Shown: positions 31,883 to 42,008 of the stretch, one piece after another
Layout: every line of letters begins with the position of its first letter
Position numbering within the stretch: position 1 is the first letter of the stretch
Notes under the pieces: model-generated
What the model was told of the DNA's origin: nothing
The model's input: only the letters and a program-made list of their open reading frames with translations
Databases searched by the model: none
Assembly: GCA_037179335.1 (NCBI GenBank)
Contig: JAKZHN010000003.1
Location: 1,922,001 to 1,986,000, forward strand
Direction: 5' to 3'
Source of the DNA: Cyclaneusma minus
Taxonomy: Eukaryota; Ascomycota; Leotiomycetes; Marthamycetales; Marthamycetaceae
DNA length: 64,000 nucleotides
Program-made: the position numbers and the translations under genes

Positions 31883-32835
31883 TTTGCGCGAGATCGATTA
31901 GGTTTTGCTAAAAGATAATAAGGTAGCGTAGAAGGACGATAAGATTTTGCAAAACATAAACGGGCTAAAAAAACTAATATAAGATTTTGCTAAAAAAACC
32001 TTAAGGTTTTTTGGCGTGCGGAAATTCGAAATAAATTTAAAATTATTTTTTAATTTAAAAAATTATAAATATAAAAAACTAAAACAGGTGCAAAGCTATT
32101 AAAATATTAAATTTTGCAAATAAAATAAAATAAAAACAACGAAAAAAACATATTAAAAAAAATAGTAAAATAAAAGAAATATATAAAATAATATAAGCTA
32201 AAAACGCTTAAACCATTTTAGCCCAAAGCTTTGGCCACATTTTTAAATTATATACCGAAATTTATATAATTATAAACCAAATTATTAAAATTTTTATCAT
32301 ATATTGGTTTTTAAATATTAAAAAGTAAACGATTTTGGGCAAAATAATTATAAAAACTTTAATAATTAAAATAAAAATAAGCAAAAAATTATTAAAAAGA
32401 TTTTTTAAATTATAAATAGCTTTATAAAACCGGCTTTTAATATATTTATAAAGCGTATTACAAATTAGCACCAATGGTTAAAAAAGCAAAGCCGGAAAAA
32501 TTATAAAAACTTTTAAAAATATTATACCAAATAATATATATATCTAATTTAGCTAATTATGCTTATTTTTTTTAAATCTCTTTTTAATTACAAATTCACC
32601 ACCATTTGTATTATGCCTTAAAAAAAGGGATTTTTTTATTAATAGCAAAATCCATTTTGCCGTTAATACTAATAATACGCCAGCAATAGTCCTTTAAGCG
32701 TCGGCCGTAAATCCAATTATTAATATAAAAACAGTATAAGCGGTCGCTCGTCTGTCTTTTTATAAAAGCTGTAATAAACCATATAGCTTGCGACCGCATG
32801 CGGGCTTCTTTGCTCGTTTGCCAAAGGTCTTTCAA
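31883..32835. mobile_element. AT-rich block, probable decayed transposon
   Basis: About 950 bp of extreme A+T (homopolymers, TATA runs) with sharp edges against normal-GC genes on both sides. A small minus-strand frame (32835-32611, RLKDYCWRIISINGKMDFAIN) survives at one end. One edge coincides with the truncated end of the cysteine-rich copy B. This is what repeat-induced point mutation leaves of a transposon, but no terminal repeats or transposase motifs could be identified. Confidence 0.5.
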
Positions 32836-33470
32836 CTATCGGAAATCTGGGCCCCACCATGGAGAAGGAAGCATTAACATAGGTTCGGACCTCACATAGG
32901 TGGCGGGGTCCGAGAACAGGAACTTACCCTTAGACGCGTATTTAATCTCTGAGACGAGATTCTCGAGACCGTGGTAGGTCTCAAGCATCTCTGCGGTGCC
33001 TGGCCAGAGGTGCAGAGTTCCTTCAAAACATGGGGTATATCTGAAGGCAGGACCTTCAGATAAAAGATGGTTGTCCATCACTTCGAACACGTCTGCACAC
33101 CTGGGGCATTGGCACATATTGTAACGAATAACGCCTTCGTGGTTGGGCATGGTGCAGTCACATCGGTACCGATCCGGTGAACTAAACGGCTGTTCTGGGC
33201 AAATGCATGCCATTGGGTTCCAAGTAACAGTCAGTTGGTGGAAGCATACAAGAGAGAAGCAAGAATATGGGCAAGTACCATAACCACTTCCGCTTGCTGA
33301 GGCTGTTGGACTTGTTGGGCCGGCTGGGCTTCGTGATAAGGCAGAGGATGCTAGGTAATGGTCAGTTGAAATAGAGTCTATATAAATCATGAACCGAGGA
33401 CTTATACACTTACCACAGCTGCAGGAGCCGGGCTGGGTTGAAAAGGGGCAGGCAGGCCCCAAGCTGCCAT
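32836..33470 (-). pseudogene. Cysteine-rich protein, copy B, truncated
   Basis: Exons traced by similarity to the 22568-24151 gene: 33470-33414 (MAAWGLPAPFQPSPAPAAV), 33350-33279 (72 nt, the same length as copy A's fifth exon), then the Cys module from about 33212 (MACICPEQP, YRCDCTMPN, CQCPRCADVFEVMD, FRYTPCFEG). Where copy A's intron ends CAG, this copy reads ttgg, so the acceptor appears lost. The frame ends WWGPDFR-stop just where the AT-rich block starts; copy A continues another 130 residues from the matching GWGPELD. Both defects suggest a dead or shortened copy. Confidence 0.6.
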
Positions 33471-34646
33471 ACCGTCGTACCCTCTAGAAGTTTTGGGCCC
33501 GTGATTGAATATACGGGGGATGGGTAGTAGGAGTGACAACGAGCTGTAATTGAGATTGAAGTGATGGAATGGCCGCTTGAAGAAAATGAAAAAAGCAGAG
33601 CTTAGAACGAGGAAAACGGAGATTACCTAGGTACTTATGGATATAGGAAGGAGCTTGAGATTGCCACGGCAAGACCTCGGAGAGCCAAATGTCCCTTTAC
33701 TTGTCGTCCATTCACCAAGAAGAAATGCTGCGGCTGACAAAGGACTTCGAGGACCTCACTGCTTTCAAGCATCCACCAGAGCTGGGGAAAAGCTTGAGTT
33801 CGTGCGGTTGAGTTTGATCTAAAGCGCGCCATGATTCAAGGTCCTGGATCGTGCCGTCAAGAGAGGGCTATTTATGTATGCCGCACATGGCGATTATCTG
33901 TTATATCTGCAGATCATATTCTTGGGAGATTTGCGCCATTGACAGCGCAAATAGTCCAAGATTCTCCTCCGCTGCGAGCATACGAGCGTCGGATACCGAC
34001 AACACACTCCTCGATCTAGAGATATGATTTTGATATGCTCAGGGCATTACTACGCTGCGCGTCTGGGTCTTTGGGTGCGGTGGAAGCAGTCCCTTGTTAG
34101 AATCTATTGCCAACTTAGAATGTACTTGAGCTCTTCGATGCATTCATACTAAGAACTTCTCTTCCAGTCTTTTGCAAATAAGAGATATTGCAATAGTCAC
34201 AGCTCAAGATACTTCCAAATAGCATTTGCCAGTGCAGAGGACAGGGCACACGCAGGATCCTTGGGATATCCTTGCTGGCGCTTTGTTTCAGATCAAAGTA
34301 CCTGTCGTCTTTCAGCCTCACGGGAGCTGGTGGGGAGCTGGTGGGGCGCCATCGCGTCTTGGTATAAAGGTAAATATCGCCTAGACTGAAAAGAAGGTTG
34401 ACATCGCGGCTTGGTATAAAGATACATGGCCAGGATTTATCGCAAAGAAGGTGGCCATCCAGATCTCCCCCAACCCATTAGAGCATTTGTAAGTTTGACA
34501 GAGCTGGATCCGTCCAATCCATCGTTTGAAAAGGTTCTTTCCCAGTCTTTCTCACATGTGAGGCATTGAGGTCGCGAAAGGTAACGATAGCTTCCGGTGA
34601 TTCCGGACAGCGGGGAAAACAGCGCACTCGCTTTTGACTTTGGTCA
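33471..34646. other. Intergenic, possible lost 5' exons of copy B
   Basis: Short frames at 33484-33832 on the - strand (for example MARFRSNSTARTQAFPQLW from 33832) may be remnants of copy B's first exons, but splice sites could not be assigned. Nothing else seen. Confidence 0.3.
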
Positions 34647-34648
34647 TA

Positions 34649-35295
34649 CCTAGGGGGGGCGCGCCTGTTCTGGGTGGCGGTGCTGGGACGGTGCTGGGAC
34701 GGTTTTTGATTTTGAATGGTTCTGGGACCGTGATTGGCTGCTGGCAAAGCGCCACCAATCAGAATTACAGCCTTTGCAGCTGCAGATTTAAAGCTATTCC
34801 CAGCTGTAGACTTACAGCTATTTTCAGCTATTTTTAGCTATAGAATTGCAGCTATTGCAATTATAAAGAATTTTTAGCTATTTTTAGCTATTTATAGTTA
34901 TTTATAGCTGTATATTAAAGCTAATTTGGAAAAACTTGGCATTAAAATAATTAAATGCTATTTTAACAAAGCTGGTAAGGCCTGGAAATAAAGGGAAAAA
35001 AGAAAAAGGCCTTAATTTCAAGTCCTTAAAAGGTCAAGAAATCTTTGTGTAAAATTTTCAATTTGTTTTGACCAATTACAATGCTAGTCCTATTTGTCTT
35101 GGCCAATCAAATCGTTTAAAACCGTTCCAAAACCGTCCCAGAACCGTTCCAAAACCAATAACCGTGCTACAATCAATTAAAACACCGTGCATAGACCAAG
35201 ATATCACTGTACGCGAACCAAATTTCTGTGACAACGGTTTTTAGTTCTACGACGATTATAATACCGCCCACCAGCCCACGCACGCCCCCCCTAGG
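34649..35295. mobile_element. 647-bp MITE with TA target duplication
   Basis: The ends are inverted repeats: left CCTAGGGGGGGCGCGC at 34649, right (reverse complement) CCTAGGGGGGGCGTGC ending at 35295; similarity extends imperfectly to about 33 bp (both reach ggcggt). TA flanks both sides (34647-34648 and 35296-35297), as for Tc1/mariner-type insertion. The interior has no transposase: AT-rich, with repeated agctatt words at 34790-34915, and subterminal words (gggacggttt on the left, aaaaccgtccc on the right) in inverted orientation. A non-autonomous element is the natural reading. Confidence 0.8.
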
Positions 35296-35297
35296 TA

Positions 35298-36221
35298 CGA
35301 ACCACCGTTCGTTCCTGGATCGGTGTACATGCTCACCCACCTGGCACAGATCTGCAATTTTGCTTTTGCGTGCTCCTTGGCTTTCGAAATAAGACTCTTT
35401 CAACCCATATCGGGATTTGCATATTGAAGCTTGTATTCCTGCTCGTCACTCGTGTGCGTGATCGCGGCTCGGCTAATCTTCGCCTCACCACCCTATACAA
35501 CTCAATAAGGGGCTTTCGAATGAAAATCGATGTAATCCACATGGAGCAAATTCTAGGCATAATGCTATTTGAGAAAACAATTGTGCAATACGCATGATCT
35601 ATCAACGGTTGCGAGTACTCTTAATACTTCACCAATGGGGTTCCTGCTAAATGATTCACGATTATTGATTGCCATTATCAAAAGTCCAAAACTGTCAAAC
35701 TGTACTCACAAAGCGGAGTTATTGTAATCTGAAACGTGTGGCAATCTTGGCACAGGGATACCCAAGGGAAGCTTTCCGATACATTTGGAGCGACTTTGGT
35801 GATCAAGAGGCTTAGCACTTAAAATCCCGTGGCCTCGCCCCGCCGAAAACAATTCCCATCAAGGATCATAAAAATTTAAAACCCTACTAGAATGCTTCAC
35901 GATTGCAACTCAAATGCCCTTGAATGTTCTTTGCTCTTTGATACCTGCAAAGATCCTATCGAGAGCATACGGCCTCCCCACCCGCCATTGAATTCCAAGC
36001 ACTGATAGCTCGACTCTAGATAGGTCTTGGTGGACGGAAACTTGGACGTAAGAGATCTACCTCGCCTAATCTGAGCACTGTACTGTATCCTACAAGGCTA
36101 GAGTCCCCTTGTCTTATCATGCGTAGCTCCCGTTTTCTCTTTCTCCCTATTTATCAGTCAAGGTCTCATTGTTGCTGCAAAATTTCTATTGCCTTAGTCT
36201 TGCCATTCCCGATTGTTCGAA
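35298..36221. other. Intergenic
   Basis: No gene seen. The last 150 bp before 36222 is pyrimidine-rich and probably leader of the next gene. Confidence 0.4.
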
Positions 36222-37077
36222 ATGCCTAAACGGAAGCGACCAACCGAACATCGAGTAAAATCAAGTCGTCCACTTTCTGAGAAACGAGGCACTGATCCGG
36301 ACGCTGACAAGCGTCCTACTTGTGAAAATGGAACTTTGATGCCTGTTTACGACAAGGTGGGCTTTGAAGGGGCCTTTCATATCGTCACTGAAGATGCCTG
36401 TATGGGAGCCTTGGACTCTTTGTTCGCGGCACCGCAAATTGTGGCACGTGTCTATCTTCATGTGCCTCTATAGCGAGTTACCTTACGTTAGCTAACTTTC
36501 ATTCAGGCTTCATCTAGTACCGCGGCAAAGCCTTCTTCCCAATACCAAACAGTCAATCCCAGCCTTTTCAAAAGGGCGTTTGATACGGTTCGAATAGCTG
36601 GGGTACGCGCCTACCGTATCTTCTAAGTCCACTGGTAGGATATTTCGCCTGCTAAGCTCTGTTCAGGATCAGGCCGTAGGAGCCCCCGCAATACTCGGAT
36701 GTAACGAGGACCCTGCTTTGCAAGAAAGCCGTTTCCATGCCTGTCTAGAGCTAGCAAGGGCATTAAAAACAACAATGGACGCAGAGCCCTCCAATACCGT
36801 AGATGACTATCCGGAAGCACAAGGAGCTGCTGCCACGACATCGCCACGAAGTAATAAGTCGGGAGAAGTCATGGATGATGGCATAATTGGCGTCACAGAA
36901 CTCATGTTCACCGGGTACTTTGCCGAACTCGATACTTTGGCTGACAGGGCCAATATATTTGGCTGTAACGAAGACCCGACATCGGAGGCAGACCGAGTGC
37001 AAGCATGTCTAGAGCTAGAAAGGGCATTGACAATCAAGATGGAGGAACTTCTGGTAGGAAGGATTAGGTCAGTCTAG
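36222..37077 (+). CDS. Protein with a duplicated 30-residue motif, 241 aa
   Basis: Exons 36222-36440, 36507-36602, 36667-37077; introns of 66 and 64 nt (first with GCTAAC), all phase 0. It starts MPKRKRPTEHRVKSSRP, a basic N terminus resembling a nuclear signal. The last exon contains two copies of one motif: ILGCNEDPALQESRFHACLE and IFGCNEDPTSEADRVQACLE, each followed by L-x-RAL and Met, about 85 residues apart. DNA of the two copies is also alignable (gtctagagctag in both), so this is a fairly recent internal duplication. No known family recognised. Confidence 0.6.
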
Positions 37078-37443
37078 GCGGTGGATTAACTTCCGCTTGT
37101 TGTCCATGGCATAGCTGGTCTGGCGAGAAGCTCGGCGGGTCACGAGGCCATGGTTCGCGATTTTGGAGGCCATGCGTGTCGGGGTGATGGAATTGAATCC
37201 GGGAACATCGAAAACATCGGCTTGCGGGTAACTGGGGGCGTTTGGAGGTTCGTTATCCAGCAAGGAAAAAGCAGAGTACGGCTACCTTATTTGTGCTCCT
37301 GTCTATCACTTGCTTCTCTGGCACCCTCGTCACCGTCGGCATCCTCCATTGTATCATCGTCCTAGAGACCATCATCATAGCGGTACGGCTGCAACCTGCA
37401 GAAGAGCCAAGCCAGCCCCTGGTTCAGAGTGACTCGGCCTCTT
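37078..37443. other. Intergenic
   Basis: Convergent gap between two genes; no gene seen. Confidence 0.4.
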
Positions 37444-39036
37444 TCAGACGGGTATATACCCCAGCCCCTGAAACTCATGATTGAGGTCTCCAGCTGACGG
37501 TCTCGAGACACCATGAAAGACCATCCCAGAAAGTGGGTTATTCATAGGCGGCCCCTGCTTTTTCAGCCTCTCGCAAGGCCTCCCAACGAATTCCTTGTAA
37601 GTCCAACCTTTATTTGCATCCACATGTTCTTCCTCCTTTTCACCCATTTCCTCCTTTTCCTCTTTTTCCTTCCACTGTGCCCTTAGTGGAAACGGTGATA
37701 CGTCAAATAGCAAACGCAAAGCATATCTCCCTCCGTGACCTTCTTCGCTTGGATACTCAACAGCATACGGTTCGTCAAAGTTCCCCTTTTCGATCTTGAT
37801 GTTGTAAACCTTGGTCTGGAACGCATCTTCCGTGAGTCTCTTCTCCGTGAACTCTTCCAACCACGGGCATTTCGCCAGGAACTTGTCTTCCTTCGTCCAT
37901 AACGGGTAAGAGTCCGTTTCTCTTTCCAGGGTAATTTCAAGTCCCAGGTCTCCAAGGAGTTGAGGACCCTTGGCATTTCCAAGCTTCTGCTTGACGCTTT
38001 TCTCAATCAAGGTTTCGTGTTCAACGTGCCTCGTGTTTTCCCATCTAATCCTAGCAAGGACATACGGGACATGATCAGTATAGCAAGTCAACTGTTCAGA
38101 TAGGCACCTCAGTTAGCCGTGTTCCTCTCGAACTCAAGTCACGCGGTCCACGTACCCGGCCAGTACCATCCATCTCAAACTTCACAAAAACCCCACGCCA
38201 CACATTCCATCCCCTCTCCTCTCCACAAAGAACCTCAAAAAGATCCTTATCAGTAACAATCCTCCCATCCTGCCCCATCATCCCCATCCAACCCCTCCCC
38301 ACAAAATCGCTCCAGTCACAAACATCATACCACAGATTCCCTGTCAGTGAGAGTTCTTGGTTCATAGCTCTGCCCTGATATTTCAGCCTCTCGCAAGGTC
38401 TACCCAGAAATTCTGTCCAAGTCCAAGGCTCCAGCGAATCCGGACCGCCCGTTGGATCTTTCCACTCGGACCGTGGGGGAAATGGCGATTTATCGAATGT
38501 CAGACGAAGAGCGTATCGTTTGCTTGCTCTATGCTGATCTGCATGTGACAGTTTGGTGGCCCAGGGTTCGACGAAATTGCCTTTTTCTATGGTGATGTTG
38601 TAGATTTTGGGTAGTAGGGTGGCTTCTGTCAGGTAGCGGTCGAATAATCCGGCGAAATGTGGACTGTTCTTTTTATTATTTGGCAACTCCTGTACCCAGG
38701 ATACTAGGCGTTTTGTAAGTGTGACTTCGACTCTTAGTTCTCCGAGTAACTTGGGGCTTCCGCGTTGGAAAATGCTACCGGTCTCTTTGGATGGGCCGGT
38801 AGGAACAAGAGGGATGATGCTCTTCCATTCGAACTTTGCAAGGATGAAATGATTCATTTCTGCTTTGCATTCGATCTGTCGAAGGCAGATTCTTGTTAGC
38901 TGGTATCTTGAAGGGGATGCTAGAAGATCAAGCATACCTCGCCAGTGCCATCTTCGTTGAATTTGATCGTAGAGTAGTCCGCACTCTCATTCCATATCTT
39001 CTCTCCGCAAAGAATTGAGCAGAGAGCTTCATTCAT
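37444..39036 (-). CDS. Protein made of two tandem homologous modules, 488 aa
   Basis: Minus-strand exons 39036-38938, 38875-38156 and 38091-37444, introns 62 and 64 nt, all phase 0. Each module begins L-C-G-E then a K-F-x-x-DGTG sequence, is cut by an intron exactly after DGTG-E/R, and continues with L-A-K/R-x-x-W, LLGELRVEVTL or LLGDLGLEITL, YNITIEKGNF or YNIKIEKGNF, RYALRL, and EFLGRPCERLKYQG or EFVGRPCERLKKQG. Module 2 stops soon after that motif. ATG 39036 follows an in-frame stop; possible extra 5' exons up to about 39410 could not be joined. Family and function unknown; no membrane or signal sequences. Confidence 0.68.
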
Positions 39037-39701
39037 GTCGCCAACAAAAGCAATCACCAAAAGCTAAGTGAAAGTTGAAGTGTAACCCGAAGACTCGCCT
39101 GTCACACAGTAGGCGAAGGAAGACAACGACCTGCAAACGAATGACAACACGATCTGTAGCAGCGTAGTAGAATAAGAGGGTTCAGGGCGCAAGATGGATG
39201 CTGAAATGAAAGTTAGCCACAGAAAAAAGTACACGAGAAATACCTGATCGCGAGATATTGACGCCACGTGGTCAACTTTGACGTCAAATAGGCAGCAGCA
39301 CTGCCACCGCTCGATCGCAAGATGACCGGATCCCCAACTAACAAGATCCGCAGTTTCGCACCTCCACGGCCCACATTACTGATATCTGCTGTCATAAGAC
39401 GTGCCTGCATTCTCCGCGAGGGTGTTTCTTTGCTCTGCGGAATCTAGATCAACGTGTAGTCGAGAGACAATGAATACGGAAATCGGGACAAGTAATGTCA
39501 AAGTGGTACGGGTACAGTGAGGAGACTGGATACCGCGTGAGCATCAGTGCCCTCAGTCACTGGTGCTAAGGTTCGGAAATGGTCCTAAAGTTGAGCACTT
39601 CATTGCCTCACTACCAAACTTCTAGCACTTCTCCCAAAACTCAACAACACGACTGTCGACATCTTGCCTGCCTCAAAAAGCATACTCCTTCCTCGCCTTT
39701 C
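39037..39701. other. Intergenic with possible 5' exons
   Basis: A minus-strand frame from 39410 (MQARLMTADISNVGRGGAKL) ends near a good donor, and an intron-like gtattt...gctaac...cag follows, but joining it to the two-module gene gives a stop. Left unassigned. Confidence 0.3.
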
Positions 39702-40517
39702 TCAGAGCTCCTCACGGGCCCCTAGGAACCTGAAGCCTACATCTCCTCCCCTACGAGGTAATCGGTCTCTAGGTCCCTGCCCCGGAAACAACTCGCACGC
39801 ATCCCAGCCTTGTAAATGCTCATAGCCGTACCCAAGCGTCTTGCTACAAACATAGCACTGAAAAGCTCCACATCTCTCACACTCCACGTGGTTGCAACCC
39901 TCGATTTTGATGTAGGGGAGACGGCATTTGTTGCACGTGCGGATGATGGCTGCGGTGGCGGCTTCTTCGGCGGCGTGTGGGTTGTTGGGATCGAGTTCTT
40001 TGACTTGCTCGAGTTGTGGTTCTGCTTGCTGTGGTTGCTGAACGTGTGGCGATCCAAAGTCGTCCTGTGGCGATTCATGTGCTTGTAATAAATCCTGGCC
40101 TCCCAATTCTCCGACCCAGGCCCGGACTGGGGGACTTGGATATGGCCAAAGTCGATGCTGATTGTCGCAGAGCCAATGTTCATAGGCTGCTGCTCCGCCG
40201 TTCCCTCGTTTTAATGACGATCGTCTCCAGTATCCATAATCATGCGCAGCTCGATTAAACTCCGCTTGCTCGTGCCTTTGACAGTTGCGATACCGTCTTC
40301 CACAGTGGCTGACCCCTGGAAGACCAAGGAATGATCGTCTTTCCGCATCCAGTGCTCTTTGTCGACTCGCCGGGTCACCCGGGCGATACCGTTCTGCTTG
40401 AGCGTTTATGGCATCGCAGGCTCCGCACGCTGGTAGCTCGGTCCAGTTGTTCTTTGTGCGCATGCACGCCAATGAATGCACCCTCGGCTTGGCCAGTTTG
40501 CTGATGCACTGTCCCAT
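39702..40517 (-). CDS. N-myristoylated-type protein with RING2/IBR-like zinc domain, 271 aa
   Basis: Starts MGQCISK, matching the N-myristoylation rule (Gly2, small residue at 6, Lys7) with Cys4 available for palmitate, so a membrane-attached protein is inferred. The middle is Gln/Arg-rich. Residues about 190-250 form a RING2-like (Rcat/IBR) zinc site: RTCNKCRLPYIKIEGCNHVE, then CERCGAFQCYVCSK, that is C-x2-C, GCNH-x-x-C-x2-C, C-x2-C. In RBR E3 ligases the catalytic Cys lies in such a domain, but RING1 is not visible here, so ligase activity is uncertain. Neighbour 40852-41247 shares the N-terminal signal type. Confidence 0.72.
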   Translation of the reverse strand: MGQCISKLAKPRVHSLACMRTKNNWTELPACGACDAINAQAERYRPGDPASRQRALDAERRSFLGLPGVSHCGRRYRNCQRHEQAEFNRAAHDYGYWRRSSLKRGNGGAAAYEHWLCDNQHRLWPYPSPPVRAWVGELGGQDLLQAHESPQDDFGSPHVQQPQQAEPQLEQVKELDPNNPHAAEEAATAAIIRTCNKCRLPYIKIEGCNHVECERCGAFQCYVCSKTLGYGYEHLQGWDACELFPGQGPRDRLPRRGGDVGFRFLGAREEL

Positions 40518-40851
40518 TGTCAGGCTGTTGGCCCATCAGGGCTTGCAGGCTGTCTTCGAAAGTCGAGTAGGTATGTGGGTACAAAGGCCCCTACTTGTAC
40601 CTGCAGCTTTCATAGGGGCAGATGTTGGAATCAAACGCCGGCTGCCTATTCGGATGCTGCAGCTCTTAGGGCAGTGATCCAGGGTACCGGGTGGTGAGCT
40701 TTGAGTGCACAAACACCGAATGAGGAAGACGATTCTGTGGACTGTGGTGTTAGGCAGCAATTCGATATCCGGGCCCTTCGAACATGGTGTCAACTTGCTG
40801 TATCTCGCCATTTCGAGCATTTCAACAGCAGAACAGCGCTTTGGGAAAGCA
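40518..40851. other. Gap between the two myristoylation-signal genes
   Basis: No gene seen. It may hold the 3' end of the upstream gene and promoter of the downstream one, both on the - strand. Confidence 0.35.
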
Positions 40852-41247
40852 TCACCGCTGAACCCACAGAAACCCATATCCAGACCAGTGCCCTTCAGGT
40901 ATTCGACAGTAGCACCCACAGCCCCGGCAGTAGTACTGCCCATGCCAGTCGAGTGCAGGTGTTAGACACTGATCACAGTCCGGACAGTGATACACCAGCA
41001 CATTCTGCGCTGAAGGGATGGCAGGGGCTGAGTTCAGATTTCCAGGCGTCTTGTTTCGTTTCTGGTGTTTATGATATTTGTAGAGATAGAATCCCCTTTT
41101 ATCCACAAGGAGCCCTTGGCGTCTAGAAATCTCGACTGGTGTCCCATGCTTGCGCTGCCTTTCCGGTCGTCTCTTTGCCTCTGCTCTTCTTTGCTTCTTA
41201 CGAACTTCACATAGTTCACGGAAAGGTGCACTTATGCAGCACCCCAT
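40852..41247 (-). CDS. N-myristoylated-type protein with C-terminal zinc ribbon, 131 aa
   Basis: Starts MGCCISAPFRELCEV: Gly2 for myristate, Cys3 and Cys4 for palmitate. A strongly basic stretch follows (VRKKQRRAEAKRRPERQRK), which would favour acidic membrane lipids. The C terminus has paired cysteines: YHCPDCDQCL, then YYCRGCGCYCR, a zinc-ribbon-like spacing of about 16 residues. It ends GYGFLWVQR. No known family recognised. Same strand and signal design as the 39702-40517 gene, about 330 bp apart, so the two may be related in role or origin. Confidence 0.65.
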   Translation of the reverse strand: MGCCISAPFRELCEVRKKQRRAEAKRRPERQRKHGTPVEISRRQGLLVDKRGFYLYKYHKHQKRNKTPGNLNSAPAIPSAQNVLVYHCPDCDQCLTPALDWHGQYYCRGCGCYCRIPEGHWSGYGFLWVQR

Positions 41248-42008
41248 TTCGAGAACTTGGAAAACTCGTCACTCCCTGGCAGGCTGCCCGTGTTTCTCGG
41301 ACTGGAGAAGAAACCGGAGCTGCTGTGCAGACCGCGACAAGAAATAGGGGACTGATTGACGTTTTGACAATACCTGAAACAAGAGGATGTGGGGAACTTG
41401 GAATCCAGTTGATAGTTGGGAATCGTAGATACTCCTGTTACACTAAGTCTGTAAAACGACGCCCATTCGGTGGTTCCCAATGGACCGAGATGTTAGGAAT
41501 CTTGGAAATGCGAGGAAAAGAAGTGACTTAGAAGGATCCAGGAAGAGATGAATGAAGAAGCAAGGCCATGCACTAAATAGGGATACAGAAGAGAGAAAGC
41601 GAACAAACTCGAGGTACGAAAACGCCACGCTAGCGAAACTCCGCCTTGTCAACTCACAACTGGATGTGTTGTAATTCCACACTCTAGAACCCCGCCCTGG
41701 CAGATTTGCCAATGGCCAAACATAATAGGTACCGACACGCAGGAGTGACTCCGTGGAAGGACAGCTTGCGCAAACCAACAATTTTGAGTAGACCCTTGAG
41801 TCACCCGAGATTCTTGCGAGCATGTCTTTGCAAACTAGCAAACTCCATCCACACCCGCTCTTGGAGTACAGGGGACACCAAAAAAAACCGAAGATACGCC
41901 TTGCGAACCATCTCCCAATGGTCTCCTCCCTTGCCCAACTCTCGCATTGCTTTGCAACTAGCAAATAGCACGACCTCGACTCAGCATCAACTCTCACACT
42001 TAACCTCC
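41248..42008. other. Intergenic
   Basis: Open frames on both strands overlap here but none shows coding character. Presumed promoter of the 41247 gene and 3' flank of the 42009 gene. Confidence 0.4.

Noticed and set aside
32611..32835. Transposase identity for the small frame in the AT-rich block
   Set aside because: No catalytic residues or known motifs; composition alone cannot assign a family.
39064..39410. Extra 5' exons for the two-module gene
   Set aside because: Good-looking splice sites exist, but the joined frame hits a stop.
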